NCBI GenBank assembly: GCA_902788645.1
Contig: CADAKW010000010.1
Span: 1-37,021, forward strand
Length of the DNA stretch: 37,021 nucleotides
Direction: 5' to 3'
Source of the DNA: an uncultured Lachnospiraceae bacterium
Lineage (GTDB): Bacteria > Bacillota > Clostridia > Lachnospirales > Lachnospiraceae
Below the pieces are notes generated by a model. It did not search any database. It had not been told where the DNA came from and worked only from the letters and a program-made list of their open reading frames with translations. The translations under genes were made by a program, and so were the position numbers. Position 1 is the first letter of the stretch; each line of letters opens with the position of its first letter. Below, piece after piece: positions 9,676 to 19,262 of the stretch.

Positions 9676-10101
9676 ATGTTCATGGGTCAGTATGAACATT
9701 CGATCGACGCAAAGGGCAGAGCTATCGTACCGGCAAAGTACCGCGAGGAACTGGGCGATGTATTTTATGTCACCTGGGGCGTGGATGGATGCCTGTATTT
9801 ATACCCGCAGCATGACTGGGAAGAGCTGGCACGGAAACTGCAGAGTCTGCCGTCCAATCAGCAGAGCCGTTTGATCCAGAGACAGTTGATGGCATCAGCA
9901 TCTGAGCTGACACTGGACAAGCAGGGCAGGATACTGATCCCCGCAAAGCTTCGAAAAAGTGCCAAATTGGAAAAGGATCTTGTTTTTGTCGGAATGATCA
10001 ACCGTGTGGAGATCTGGGACAAAGAGACCTTTGAAGCGCAGACAATGGGTAATGAGATGTCTATGGAAGAGGCAATGGATGCCCTTGGTATTTCGCTGTA
10101 A
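9676..10101 (+). CDS. mraZ: Transcriptional regulator MraZ
   Basis: The protein has 141 aa with two SpoVT/AbrB-like repeats, each with the DxxxR signature: IDAKGRAIVPAKYRE near the N-terminus and LDKQGRILIPAKLRK in the second half. It forms rings and binds direct repeats upstream of its own gene to control the dcw operon. ATG 9676 (MFMGQYEHSIDAKGR) is the family start and follows AGGTGGTG. An open frame reaches back to 9625 but overlaps the operator. It is the first gene of the division cluster and is followed after 46 nt by rsmH. Confidence 0.97.
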   Translation: MFMGQYEHSIDAKGRAIVPAKYREELGDVFYVTWGVDGCLYLYPQHDWEELARKLQSLPSNQQSRLIQRQLMASASELTLDKQGRILIPAKLRKSAKLEKDLVFVGMINRVEIWDKETFEAQTMGNEMSMEEAMDALGISL

Positions 10102-10147
10102 AACCGGTAAGGAGTAAAGGTTTCGCAGCCGGAAGGAGACAGAGGAT

Positions 10148-11083
10148 ATGGAATTTGCTCACAAGTCAGTGCTGTTACAGGAAGTTATTGATTCTTTGAA
10201 TGTGCAGCCGGATGGAATTTATGTGGATGGCACTCTGGGAGGAGCCGGACATGCCTATGAGGTATGTCGCAGACTGGGGCCGGGTGGCAGAATGATCGGG
10301 ATCGATCAGGATGAGGATGCCATTGCGGCGGCTACAAAGAGACTGGCTGATTTTAAGGATCAGGTTACCATTGTCCGGAGTAACTACGAGGCGATGAGGG
10401 ATGTGCTTCATGATCTCGGTATTGAGAAGGTCAATGGCATTACATTGGATCTGGGAGTATCCTCCTATCAGCTGGATGCGGCAGAGAGAGGCTTTTCTTA
10501 TCGGGAAGATGCACCACTTGACATGCGGATGGACAATCGTCAGGAAGTGACGGCTGCCACTGTGGTAAATGAGTACACAGAAAGCGAATTATTTCAGGTG
10601 ATCCGCAAGTATGGGGAAGATAAATTTGCAAAAAATATTGCAAAGCATATTGTGCAGGAACGTCAGAAGAAACCGGTGCTGACCACCGGCAGACTGGCAG
10701 AGATCGTAGATCAGTCGATTCCCATGAAGTTTAAGAAACAGGGCGGTCATCCTGCCAAAAGGACATTTCAGGCGATACGCATCGAGGTCAACAGAGAGCT
10801 GACGGTACTGGAGGATCACATCAGTGAGATGATCGATTTGCTGGCGCCGGGAGGACGTTTTTGTATTATTACATTCCATTCTCTGGAGGACCGCATTGTA
10901 AAGAATGCATTTCGGACTGCACAGGATCCATGTACCTGTCCGCCGAATTTTCCGGTATGTGTCTGCGGCAAAAAGTCCAAAGGTAAAGTGCTTACGAGAA
11001 AGCCTGTACTTCCATCAGAAAAGGAGCTGGAGGAAAACTCCCGTTCCAAAAGTGCGAAGCTCAGGGTATTTGAACATATATAG
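10148..11083 (+). CDS. rsmH: 16S rRNA (cytosine(1402)-N(4))-methyltransferase RsmH
   Basis: This S-adenosylmethionine-dependent enzyme (formerly MraW) methylates C1402 in the ribosomal P site. At 311 aa it has normal length. It begins [16 protein letters not shown], with the SAM-binding loop [11 protein letters not shown] at residues 26-36, followed by [11 protein letters not shown], the [16 protein letters not shown] segment and the C-terminal [18 protein letters not shown] lies just before the ATG. Its place between mraZ and ftsL is standard. Confidence 0.97.
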   Translation: MEFAHKSVLLQEVIDSLNVQPDGIYVDGTLGGAGHAYEVCRRLGPGGRMIGIDQDEDAIAAATKRLADFKDQVTIVRSNYEAMRDVLHDLGIEKVNGITLDLGVSSYQLDAAERGFSYREDAPLDMRMDNRQEVTAATVVNEYTESELFQVIRKYGEDKFAKNIAKHIVQERQKKPVLTTGRLAEIVDQSIPMKFKKQGGHPAKRTFQAIRIEVNRELTVLEDHISEMIDLLAPGGRFCIITFHSLEDRIVKNAFRTAQDPCTCPPNFPVCVCGKKSKGKVLTRKPVLPSEKELEENSRSKSAKLRVFEHI

Positions 11084-11197
11084 GCCGAATAGTTCGGCAC
11101 GACAAATTCTTGCGGATTGGGGGATTCGCAGTTTGTTGAATAAGGTCGACGGTGCGGATTACGGGCACCGTCAGAATATTACACAGAGTAATCTGTG
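11084..11197 (+). other. Run of small hairpins between rsmH and ftsL
   Basis: The 176-nt gap holds three short perfect hairpins in series: GCCGAA/TTCGGC (11084-11098), GACGGTGC/GCACCGTC (11148-11172, 9-nt loop) and CACAGA/TCTGTG (11182-11197, 4-nt loop). None has a T-run after it, so they look more like mRNA processing or stability elements than terminators. Confidence 0.4.
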
Positions 11198-11259
11198 ACA
11201 CGATATCCGCTGTGCCATAGTGGGACGGCGGCAAAAAGGAAGCAGGGAGGCGTGACAAA

Positions 11260-11802
11260 ATGGCAGCATCACCAAATTATCGCAGCTATGATCGTACTGG
11301 TCGTTCATATTACAATGAACGTAGAAAAAGTACGGGCTACAGACAGGAAAGAAATGGATATGTGTATGATAATCTGGCGCATCAGCTGGAGGAGGTACCG
11401 GAGAGAAAGACCCGTCCGGTGCGCCGGAGAAGGACAAAGGTATATCCGCAGCAGAAACCGGTAGCACTTCCTGCCTCTATGGAGCTGACAACCTTTCTGT
11501 TTCTGACAGCAGCGGCTGTTGTTGTGCTTGTGGCTGCATTTATGTATCTCAGGGTACAGTCAGGGATCACGCAGATGAAAAACGAGGTGATCAGTCTCCA
11601 GTCCGAGATTACAGAGACAAAACAGGAAAATGAGGACACTTATCAGAAAATTATGGATTCCGTAGATCTTTCACAGGTATATGAGATTGCCACAGGAGAG
11701 CTGGGAATGATCCAGCCGGTTGACAATCAGGTATATAAATACGATAATAAAAAAAGCGATATGGTGAAACAATATGGAGATATTCCCGGAAACTCCAAAT
11801 AG
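11260..11802 (+). CDS. ftsL: FtsL-like division protein, single-pass membrane
   Basis: The 180-aa protein has a basic cytoplasmic N-terminal region (about 75 residues, rich in Arg, Tyr and Lys), one transmembrane helix (about 76-98, FLFLTAAAVVVLVAAFMYL) and an extracellular heptad-type helix (MKNEVISLQSEITETKQENED). This is the layout of FtsL/DivIC septum proteins. Sequence conservation in FtsL is very low, so the call rests on topology and on position between rsmH and the first PBP. GGGAGG (11245-11250) is 9 nt before the ATG. The cytoplasmic tail is longer than in Bacillus FtsL. Confidence 0.85.
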   Translation: MAASPNYRSYDRTGRSYYNERRKSTGYRQERNGYVYDNLAHQLEEVPERKTRPVRRRRTKVYPQQKPVALPASMELTTFLFLTAAAVVVLVAAFMYLRVQSGITQMKNEVISLQSEITETKQENEDTYQKIMDSVDLSQVYEIATGELGMIQPVDNQVYKYDNKKSDMVKQYGDIPGNSK

Positions 11803-11832
11803 TCCTCCGGGAAATAAGGACAGGGATTTGTA

Positions 11833-13812
11833 ATGGCAAAGAGAAGAAAAAGAGTAAAAGATACACGTTATAAAAATAAACCAAGCACCCGTTCGATGCG
11901 TGTACGCGTCGTTGTTGTGTTTGGTTTTGTTATTTTAGGGTGCATTGGCCTGACAGCACAGATCATTCATCTAAACAAGGTCAAGGGAGACAATTATACC
12001 AAGAGGATGCTGGCGCAGCAGAGTCATACCAGTAATGCGATCCCGTACAAGAGAGGGGATATTGTTGATACCAATGGTAATAAGCTTGCTACCAGTGTGA
12101 AGGTATATAATCTGTTTCTGGATCCGGCAGCGATATGCAAGGAAAAGAAATATATCCAGCCCACGAAGGATGCGTTGGAAAATGTATTTGGCATATCCGG
12201 CAGTGATGTGGACAAGATCCTCAAGGAGAATCCGACGTCAAGATATTATCTGATGAAGGATTACAAGGAACTGGATAAGGAATATGTTACAAAAATGGAG
12301 AAGCTTCAGGATAAGGATGAGAATATCCGGGGGATCCATTTTGAAGAGGAATATAAGAGAGAGTATCCGTATTCCACAGTGGCATGTGATGTGATCGGTT
12401 TTTGTACAGACACCAACACGGGAACCTGGGGGATCGAAAATACCTACAACGATATGCTGAATGGAACCAATGGACGTCAGTTTGGGTATTATGATTCCGA
12501 GCTGAATCTGGTCAAGACCATCAAGGCAGCGACCAATGGCTATTCGGTCAGATCAACCATTGACGTGAATGTACAGGGCATTATGGAGCAGCATATCCAG
12601 AAATTCATGAAGAATATGGGAGCCAAAAAAGTCGCATGTCTTTTGATGAATCCCAATACGGGCGGTATTGTGGCGATGGGTTCCAATTCTATGTATGATC
12701 TGAACAATCCGAGAGATCTGTCAGTGGCATATACACAGGATGAGATCAATGCAATGTCGGAGGAGGAGCAGCTTACGGCATTAAATGAGCTGTGGAGAAA
12801 TTATTGTATCAGCGATTCCTATGAGCCGGGGTCTACCTTTAAGCCGATTACGATCGCTGCCTGTCTTGATGAGGGGAAGGCGAGTGCAAACAGCACCTAT
12901 GTCTGTGACGGTGGACAGCAGGTGGCAGACAGATATATTAAATGTGTAGCAAATAAGTATGGCGGCCACGGAGCATTGTCACTGGGGCAGGCATTGATGG
13001 TATCATGCAATGATGTCATGATGCAGATCAGTGCCAAGCTTGGAAAAGAGAAATTCCTCGATTATATGGATGCTTTTGGTCTTGGCAGAAAGACAGGGAT
13101 CGATCTGCCGGGTGAGGCGACAGGTACTGTGTTTAATAATGACACCATGCATTCTACACAGCTGGCGACCTCCAGTTTCGGACAAAGCCAGACGGTGACG
13201 ATGGTACAGATGGCGGCTGCGTTTTCGGCTATTGTCAATGGAGGTAATTATTATCGTCCTCATGTAGTTGAGGAAGTGTCCAGTGAATCAGGGGCAGTGA
13301 TCCAGTCGGAGGACGATGCGGTAGAGAGCAAGGTGATCACGGAAAAGACAAGCCGTCTTCTCCGGAAATTCCTTCTGGCTACGGTGGAAGACGGAACGGC
13401 GAATCCTGCATCAGTAAAGGGTTACAAGGTGGCAGGTAAAACAGGTACAGCAGAGAAAATTCCCCGTGGACAGGGAAAATATCTGGTATCTTTTATTGGC
13501 TGTGTGCCGGCAAATAATCCTCAGCTGGTGGTCTATGTGGTTATAGATGAGCCAAATGTGGAGGATCAGGCGCATAGTACTTATGCAACAGAGTTTGCCA
13601 GCAGTCTGATGAAGGATATTCTGCCAATGCTTGAGATATATCCTTCCGGTAAGAAGGCGGATATTACAAAAGCAAGCAAGTTGAAACTTCCGTCTACTGC
13701 AAAAAGCAATCTGGATCAGGAAGCGCCGGATGGCGGTTATTCGGATAGCAGCTATGGAGTTGCAAAAAAGGCGGCTGACAATGAAGAAGGTGATACCGGA
13801 ATGAATAATTAA
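11833..13812 (+). CDS. Class B penicillin-binding protein (FtsI/SpoVD-type transpeptidase)
   Basis: The 659-aa protein has a basic N-terminus, one membrane anchor (about 22-44), a dimerisation/pedestal domain (RGDIVDTNGNKLA at 74-86) and a transpeptidase domain. The active-site motifs are GSTFK (Ser334, Lys337), SCN (391-393) and KTGT (536-539). It cross-links septal peptidoglycan, most likely as partner of FtsW. After the catalytic domain there is a Ser/Lys/Asp-rich tail of about 45 residues; no PASTA domain is seen. It precedes a second, similar PBP by about 55 nt, so either could be the vegetative FtsI and the other the sporulation SpoVD. I cannot tell which is which. Confidence 0.93.
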   Translation: MAKRRKRVKDTRYKNKPSTRSMRVRVVVVFGFVILGCIGLTAQIIHLNKVKGDNYTKRMLAQQSHTSNAIPYKRGDIVDTNGNKLATSVKVYNLFLDPAAICKEKKYIQPTKDALENVFGISGSDVDKILKENPTSRYYLMKDYKELDKEYVTKMEKLQDKDENIRGIHFEEEYKREYPYSTVACDVIGFCTDTNTGTWGIENTYNDMLNGTNGRQFGYYDSELNLVKTIKAATNGYSVRSTIDVNVQGIMEQHIQKFMKNMGAKKVACLLMNPNTGGIVAMGSNSMYDLNNPRDLSVAYTQDEINAMSEEEQLTALNELWRNYCISDSYEPGSTFKPITIAACLDEGKASANSTYVCDGGQQVADRYIKCVANKYGGHGALSLGQALMVSCNDVMMQISAKLGKEKFLDYMDAFGLGRKTGIDLPGEATGTVFNNDTMHSTQLATSSFGQSQTVTMVQMAAAFSAIVNGGNYYRPHVVEEVSSESGAVIQSEDDAVESKVITEKTSRLLRKFLLATVEDGTANPASVKGYKVAGKTGTAEKIPRGQGKYLVSFIGCVPANNPQLVVYVVIDEPNVEDQAHSTYATEFASSLMKDILPMLEIYPSGKKADITKASKLKLPSTAKSNLDQEAPDGGYSDSSYGVAKKAADNEEGDTGMNN

Positions 13813-13867
13813 GAGGTTTTGCTAATAGATATTAAGGAATGTCAGATGAAACGGAGTGATCCGGTGG

Positions 13868-15628
13868 ATGACGGACTATCTGAAGCAAAGCAGGACGAAT
13901 CAGAGACAAAAGCTGTTGTTTGTTTACGGTATGATAGTACTTTGCATGATAGGGCTTGCCGGCAGATTGTTATATTTGATGGTAAACAGGGCAGACTATT
14001 ATGGAGAAAAGGCCAAGGAGGTACATCAGAGACAAAGGACAGTCAAAGCAGCAAGAGGGATCATATATGACAGAAACGGCGTGGAGATCGCATCAAACAA
14101 GCCGGTATCCACAATTTCGGTCATTCACAACCAGATTGAGGATCCGGAAAAAGTGATCCGTGTACTGTCTGATCTGTTAGAGCTGCCGGAGGAGAAGGTA
14201 CGAAAAAGAGTAGAAAAGGTTTCATCCATTGAAAAGATCAAATCCAATGTAGATAAGGAGATATCCGATCAGATCCGGGATATGGAGCTGGCAGGAGTCA
14301 TGGTGGACGAGGATTACAAAAGGTATTATCCGTATTCGGAGTTTGCCTCCAGGGTAATAGGCTTTACCGGGGCAGATAATCAGGGGATTATCGGGATGGA
14401 GGTTGCCTATGACAAATATCTGCAGGGACAGGATGGAAGTATCCTGACAATGACCACTGCCAGAGGGCTGGAGATTGATGGAAAAGCAGAAGAACGGGTA
14501 GAACCGGTTGCGGGAACCAATTTATACAGCAGTCTGGATGTGAACATACAAACCTTTGCCCAGCAGGCGGCAAAAAAGGTAATGAAAGCGAAGAAAGCAA
14601 AAAGCGTCCGGATCGTTATGATGAATCCGCAAAACGGAGAGATCTATGCAATGGTCAATGTGCCGGAGTTTGATCTGAATGATCCTTACACGCTGAACAC
14701 ATCCGCCGGGAAAAACATGTCCGATAAGAAAAAGCAGGAAGCACTTAATGGGATGTGGAGGAATGCCTGCGTCAGCGATACCTATGAGCCGGGTTCTACA
14801 TTTAAGGTGATCACGGCCACCTCTGCGCTGGAAGCAGGCGTGGTAAAGCTGGAGGATACATTTCATTGTCCGGGCTTTAAGATTGTGGAGGACCGCAGGA
14901 TACGATGCCACAAAACCACAGGCCATGGTTCGGAAACCTTTGTACAAGGAGTGCAGAACTCCTGCAATCCGGTATTTATGGAGGTGGGAGCCAGGCTGGG
15001 GGTAGATAATATGTTTCGTTATCTGCAGCAGCTGGGGATCCTGAGTAAAACAGGGATCGATGTGCCGGGAGAAGCGTCCACGATCATGCATCAGAAAGAA
15101 AATGTGGGGGCGGTGGAGCTTGCTACGATGTCCTTTGGACAGTCGTTTCAGCTGACACCGGTAAGACTGCTGTCTTCGATCAGTATGATCATCAATGGTG
15201 GTACGCAGATCACACCGCATTTTGGTGTGAAGCTGGAAAGCAGCGATGGGACGGCAGTAAAAAGACTCACTTATCCGGTGCAGGAAAATGTAATATCAGG
15301 GCAAACCTCCGAAACAATGCGGATGATCCTGGAGTCTGTTGTGTCGGAGGGGTCCGGCAAAAAAGCATTTGTGGAGGGATATCAGGTTGGAGCAAAGACA
15401 GGAACCTCCGAAAAGCTTCCCCGCCGAAGCAATAAATATATTGCCTCCTGTATGGGATTTGCACCGGCAGACAATCCGGTTGTGGCGGCACTTGTTCTGA
15501 TCGATGAACCTCAGGGAATATATTATGGCGGAACGATCGCTGCGCCGGTGATTTCTGAATTGCTGGACAATGCACTTCCATATCTGGGTGTCGAAAGAGG
15601 AGAAATATCGACAGCAGAGCCGGGTTGA
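13868..15628 (+). CDS. Second class B penicillin-binding protein (FtsI/SpoVD-type)
   Basis: The 586-aa protein has an N-terminal anchor (about 18-40), a pedestal motif ARGIIYDRNGVEIAS and a transpeptidase with GSTFK (Ser310, Lys313), SCN (365-367) and KTGTSE (510-515). No PASTA domain is visible. It resembles the preceding PBP throughout and probably arose by duplication. The start is uncertain: ATG 13868 has GGAG 11 nt upstream, GTG 13856 is also in frame, and the best ribosome site (AAGGAA 13834-13839) points to an out-of-frame ATG at 13846. It ends about 100 nt before mraY. Confidence 0.92.
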   Translation: MTDYLKQSRTNQRQKLLFVYGMIVLCMIGLAGRLLYLMVNRADYYGEKAKEVHQRQRTVKAARGIIYDRNGVEIASNKPVSTISVIHNQIEDPEKVIRVLSDLLELPEEKVRKRVEKVSSIEKIKSNVDKEISDQIRDMELAGVMVDEDYKRYYPYSEFASRVIGFTGADNQGIIGMEVAYDKYLQGQDGSILTMTTARGLEIDGKAEERVEPVAGTNLYSSLDVNIQTFAQQAAKKVMKAKKAKSVRIVMMNPQNGEIYAMVNVPEFDLNDPYTLNTSAGKNMSDKKKQEALNGMWRNACVSDTYEPGSTFKVITATSALEAGVVKLEDTFHCPGFKIVEDRRIRCHKTTGHGSETFVQGVQNSCNPVFMEVGARLGVDNMFRYLQQLGILSKTGIDVPGEASTIMHQKENVGAVELATMSFGQSFQLTPVRLLSSISMIINGGTQITPHFGVKLESSDGTAVKRLTYPVQENVISGQTSETMRMILESVVSEGSGKKAFVEGYQVGAKTGTSEKLPRRSNKYIASCMGFAPADNPVVAALVLIDEPQGIYYGGTIAAPVISELLDNALPYLGVERGEISTAEPG

Positions 15629-15731
15629 TTTCTGGCAGGGATTGGATTACAATATTCATTACGAATGAGAAGCGTCCCGGGAGGGGTAAAGGTACCGAAA
15701 GAATCCGAAATAAGCAGGAGGAGGAATAGCC

Positions 15732-16706
15732 ATGGATTACTTCGATACCATAATACCGGTGCTGCTTTCATTTTCCATTAGTATTGTACTTTGTCCGGTG
15801 GTGATACCGTTTTTGAAACGGCTTAAATTCGGACAATATGTCAGGGAGGATGGGCCGAGGAGTCACTTGAAAAAAGCAGGGACGCCTACAATGGGAGGCT
15901 TGATCATATTAATTTCTGTGGTGGTGACATCGTCATGGTATCTGCAGGATTATCCGGAGATCTTACCGATATTGTTTGCAACGGTAGGCTTTGGCCTGAT
16001 CGGGTTTCTGGATGACTATATCAAGGTGGTCATGAGACGTTCTCTGGGGCTCAGGGCGTGGCAGAAGCTGGTATTGCAGCTTGGAGTCACCGTGGTATTT
16101 GCTTATTATTATACAGAGCAGCTGCATTATGAGATGCAGATGCTGCTCCCGTTTACCGGCGGGATCGTATCGGGGACATATATCAGTCTTCCGGCGGAGC
16201 TGTTTCTTCCGTTTTTGTTCTTTGTCATGGTAGGGACTGTCAACGGAACAAACTTTACAGACGGACTGGATGGTCTTGCATCCAGCGTGACTCTGCTGGT
16301 CGCAGTTTTTTTTACGGTTGTTGCGATCGGAACGGGGAGTACGGCCGCTCCGGTATGCGCTGCTGTGGCAGGGGCATTGATGGGCTTTTTGATATTTAAT
16401 GTATATCCAGCCAGTGTATTTATGGGAGACACAGGCTCTCTGGCACTGGGAGGATTTGTGGCATCGACGGCGCTTTTGCTCAAAATGCCGCTGTATATAC
16501 TGATCGTGGGAGTGATCTACCTGGTGGAAGTATTATCGGTGATCCTTCAGGTAGGATATTTCAAGATTACCCACGGAAAGAGAATCTTTAAAATGGCACC
16601 GATCCATCATCATTTTGAGCAGAGTGGATGGTCGGAGACAAAGGTGGTCGCAGTTTTTTCGATCGTGACGGCATTGTTTTGTCTGATCGCATTGGCGGCC
16701 CTATAA
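15732..16706 (+). CDS. mraY: Phospho-N-acetylmuramoyl-pentapeptide transferase MraY
   Basis: This integral membrane enzyme makes lipid I from UDP-MurNAc-pentapeptide and undecaprenyl phosphate. The 324 aa are highly hydrophobic, consistent with ten membrane helices. Conserved cytoplasmic motifs are seen: GTPTMGG, FLDDYIKV (Asp-Asp), NFTDGLDGLAS, MGDTGSLALG and MAPIHHHFE. AGGAGGAGGAA lies before ATG 15732. The gene normally found just before it, murF, is absent here. Confidence 0.97.
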   Translation: MDYFDTIIPVLLSFSISIVLCPVVIPFLKRLKFGQYVREDGPRSHLKKAGTPTMGGLIILISVVVTSSWYLQDYPEILPILFATVGFGLIGFLDDYIKVVMRRSLGLRAWQKLVLQLGVTVVFAYYYTEQLHYEMQMLLPFTGGIVSGTYISLPAELFLPFLFFVMVGTVNGTNFTDGLDGLASSVTLLVAVFFTVVAIGTGSTAAPVCAAVAGALMGFLIFNVYPASVFMGDTGSLALGGFVASTALLLKMPLYILIVGVIYLVEVLSVILQVGYFKITHGKRIFKMAPIHHHFEQSGWSETKVVAVFSIVTALFCLIALAAL

Positions 16707-16736
16707 ATTGATGTACAGATGAGATAGGAGGCAATC

Positions 16737-18089
16737 ATGGATTTTACAGGGAAAAGAGTTCTTGTGGTAGGAACCGGAGTGAGCGGTGTTGCAGCGATCC
16801 GCCTTTTGGCGGCCAAGGGGGCAAAGCCGGTAGTACTTGAAGGCAATGAGAAAGCGGACAGGGAACAGATCTGTGCCAAAATATCGGATTCTATCCGGTA
16901 TGATCTGATTATTGGAAATCTGCCGGAGGAGGTTATGGATACTTTGGATCTGGCAGTATTAAGTCCGGGAGTGCCTACGGATCAGGATTTTGTGATCAAG
17001 CTTCAGGACAAAAAGGTTCCGGTCTGGGGAGAGATCGAACTGGCATATGTTTGTGGAAAAGGACGTCTGGCGGCCATTACAGGAACCAATGGAAAGACCA
17101 CGACGACTGCATTGACAGGGGCGATCATGAGAGAATACTACGACAGCGTTTATGTCGTTGGAAATATCGGCCTTCCTTATACGGAATATGCACTGGAGAT
17201 GAAGGATTCCTCTGTGACTGTAGCGGAGGTCAGCAGCTTTCAGCTGGAGACCATCCATTCATTTTGCCCGGAGGTGAGTGCGATATTGAACATCACACCA
17301 GATCATCTGAACCGTCATCATACGATGCAGTGCTATATTGATACCAAGGCAAGGATTGCGGAGAATCAGACAAAGGATCAGATCTGTGTACTCAATTATG
17401 AGGATCCTGAGCTTCAGAAGCTGGCTGACAAGATACCGGCTGATGTGTTCTGGTTCAGCAGTGCCCGGCCGCTGGAGAGAGGTATCTGGCTGGATGGAGA
17501 AGATATTATCTATAAGGATACCGAAGAGATCAAAATATGTACGATCCATGATATGCAGCTTCTGGGAGTACATAATTATGAGAATGTTATGGCTGCGGTG
17601 GCGATCACCATGCATATGGGAGTACCTGTGGAGTGTATCCGTAAAGCGGTTGCAGAGTTTAAGGCAGTGGAACACCGTATCGAATTTGTACGTGAGGTCG
17701 GTGGCATCAAATATTACAATGACTCGAAGGGAACCAATCCCGATGCAGCCATCAAGGCAGTACAGGCAATGGTAACACCGACGGTTGTGATCGGTGGTGG
17801 ATATGATAAGCAATCCTCCTATGAGGAATGGATCGATTCCTTTGGGGATACGGTGAAATGTCTGGTGCTTTTGGGGGCAACGGCGGATAAGATCGAAGCA
17901 GCGGCCAGAAAAGCGGGCTTTACCAATATTATCCGTGTAGATTCCCTGAAGGAGGCTGTTACCGTAAGCGCACAACAGGCGCAGAGTGGAGAGGCTGTGC
18001 TTTTATCTCCGGCATGTGCAAGCTGGGATATGTTTAAGAGCTATGAGCAGAGGGGAACTTTGTTTAAGGAATATGTTAATCAATTATAA
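16737..18089 (+). CDS. murD: UDP-N-acetylmuramoylalanine--D-glutamate ligase MurD
   Basis: This cytoplasmic ATP-dependent ligase adds D-Glu to UDP-MurNAc-L-Ala. At 450 aa it has normal length. The N-terminal Rossmann-like domain binds the uridine nucleotide (VVGTGVSGVAAIRLL), the P-loop is GTNGKTTTT (115-123), followed by the Mur ligase motifs AEVSSFQLE, LNITPDHLNRH and YNDSKGTNPDA. GGAGG is 6 nt upstream of the ATG. It lies 30 nt after mraY and 26 nt before ftsW. Confidence 0.97.
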   Translation: MDFTGKRVLVVGTGVSGVAAIRLLAAKGAKPVVLEGNEKADREQICAKISDSIRYDLIIGNLPEEVMDTLDLAVLSPGVPTDQDFVIKLQDKKVPVWGEIELAYVCGKGRLAAITGTNGKTTTTALTGAIMREYYDSVYVVGNIGLPYTEYALEMKDSSVTVAEVSSFQLETIHSFCPEVSAILNITPDHLNRHHTMQCYIDTKARIAENQTKDQICVLNYEDPELQKLADKIPADVFWFSSARPLERGIWLDGEDIIYKDTEEIKICTIHDMQLLGVHNYENVMAAVAITMHMGVPVECIRKAVAEFKAVEHRIEFVREVGGIKYYNDSKGTNPDAAIKAVQAMVTPTVVIGGGYDKQSSYEEWIDSFGDTVKCLVLLGATADKIEAAARKAGFTNIIRVDSLKEAVTVSAQQAQSGEAVLLSPACASWDMFKSYEQRGTLFKEYVNQL

Positions 18090-18115
18090 TAAGTCTGGAA
18101 GGCATGGTTATTAGT

Positions 18116-19252
18116 ATGGCGAAAGCACAGAATGGCAGACGGAAGAGAGAACATTATTATTATCAAATGGATTATATGCTTTTATTTATGACGGTGGTGA
18201 TCGCACTTTTTGGAATACTGATGATCTATAGTGCAAGCTCCTATACAGCTTCCACAAGCCGTTTTAGCAATCCGTATCGTTTTGTAACCCGGCAGGCGTT
18301 TGGCATGCTGGGCGGGATTTTCTGCATGCTTTTTGTGGCCCGGTGGGATTATCGGGAGTTATACCTCAAAAAGTTCAATATAGTTTATCTGATCTATGTG
18401 GTATGTCTGATCCTTCAGACGATCGTTTTGATACCGGGTATCGGAGTAGAGCATAATGGTGCGAGAAGATGGCTGAAGCTTGGTATGGAATTTCAGCCGT
18501 CGGAGTTCACCAAGATCGGAGTGATCCTTTTTGTATCATATGCCGTCTATCTTTCGAGAAAGCGGCTTGATACCTTTCAGGGTTTTTTGAAGGTAATGGT
18601 TTATATCATACCGGCAATTGCCCTGATCGGAAAGGAAAATCTGAGTACGGCGATCATAGTAACGGTTATTGCCGGCGGTATGTGTTTTGTTGCCAGCAAG
18701 AAAAAGAAGTATTTTATCTTCTGTGCGATTGCCGCAGTAGGCTTAGCACTGGCATACGCCATGATAGGAGGGGGCTTCCGTGCCGGACGTATCGCATCCT
18801 GGAGAGACATTGAGAATGAACCGGGAGGTTTCCAGATATTGCAGGGACTTTATGCTATCGCTTCCGGAGGTATTCTGGGAAGCGGTCTGGGGGAGAGCAT
18901 GCAGAAGCTTGGATATATCCCGGAGGCATATAACGATATGATCTTTGCCGTGATCTGCGAGGAGCTTGGAATTGTGGGAGCTGTATTTGTTATGATCGCA
19001 TTTCTGGTTCTGTTATGGAGGATTGTGATCATCGCCTGCAATGCACCGGATATTTTCGGAAGCATGATCTGTGTAGGTGTTATGATACATATCGCGATCC
19101 AGGTGCTTTTTAACATTGCCGTTGTTACCAATACGATCCCATCGACAGGTGTTCCTTTGCCGTTGATCAGTTACGGAGGAACGGCCTGCCTGATCATGAT
19201 GACAGAGCTTGGGCTGGTTTTAAATGTATCCGCGCGGATAAAGCGCAAATAG
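18116..19252 (+). CDS. ftsW: FtsW/RodA/SpoVE-family peptidoglycan polymerase (FtsW)
   Basis: This SEDS glycosyltransferase polymerises septal glycan together with a class B PBP. It has about ten membrane helices in 378 aa, an early IYSASSYTAS, the lipid-II-site region GARRWLKLG...QPSEFTKI and the C-terminal TGVPLPLISYGG signature. Two in-frame ATGs exist, 18104 and 18116. The Shine-Dalgarno GGAAGG (18097-18102) is 1 nt from the first and 13 nt from the second; the second is chosen, but neither spacing is ideal. murG, usually next, is absent; ftsQ follows within 10 nt. Confidence 0.95.
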   Translation: MAKAQNGRRKREHYYYQMDYMLLFMTVVIALFGILMIYSASSYTASTSRFSNPYRFVTRQAFGMLGGIFCMLFVARWDYRELYLKKFNIVYLIYVVCLILQTIVLIPGIGVEHNGARRWLKLGMEFQPSEFTKIGVILFVSYAVYLSRKRLDTFQGFLKVMVYIIPAIALIGKENLSTAIIVTVIAGGMCFVASKKKKYFIFCAIAAVGLALAYAMIGGGFRAGRIASWRDIENEPGGFQILQGLYAIASGGILGSGLGESMQKLGYIPEAYNDMIFAVICEELGIVGAVFVMIAFLVLLWRIVIIACNAPDIFGSMICVGVMIHIAIQVLFNIAVVTNTIPSTGVPLPLISYGGTACLIMMTELGLVLNVSARIKRK

Positions 19253-19262
19253 GAGGAATGAT

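Noticed and set aside
14522..15220. 232-codon minus-strand frame within the second PBP gene
   Set aside because: Composition is typical of antisense translation and it lies over conserved transpeptidase motifs.
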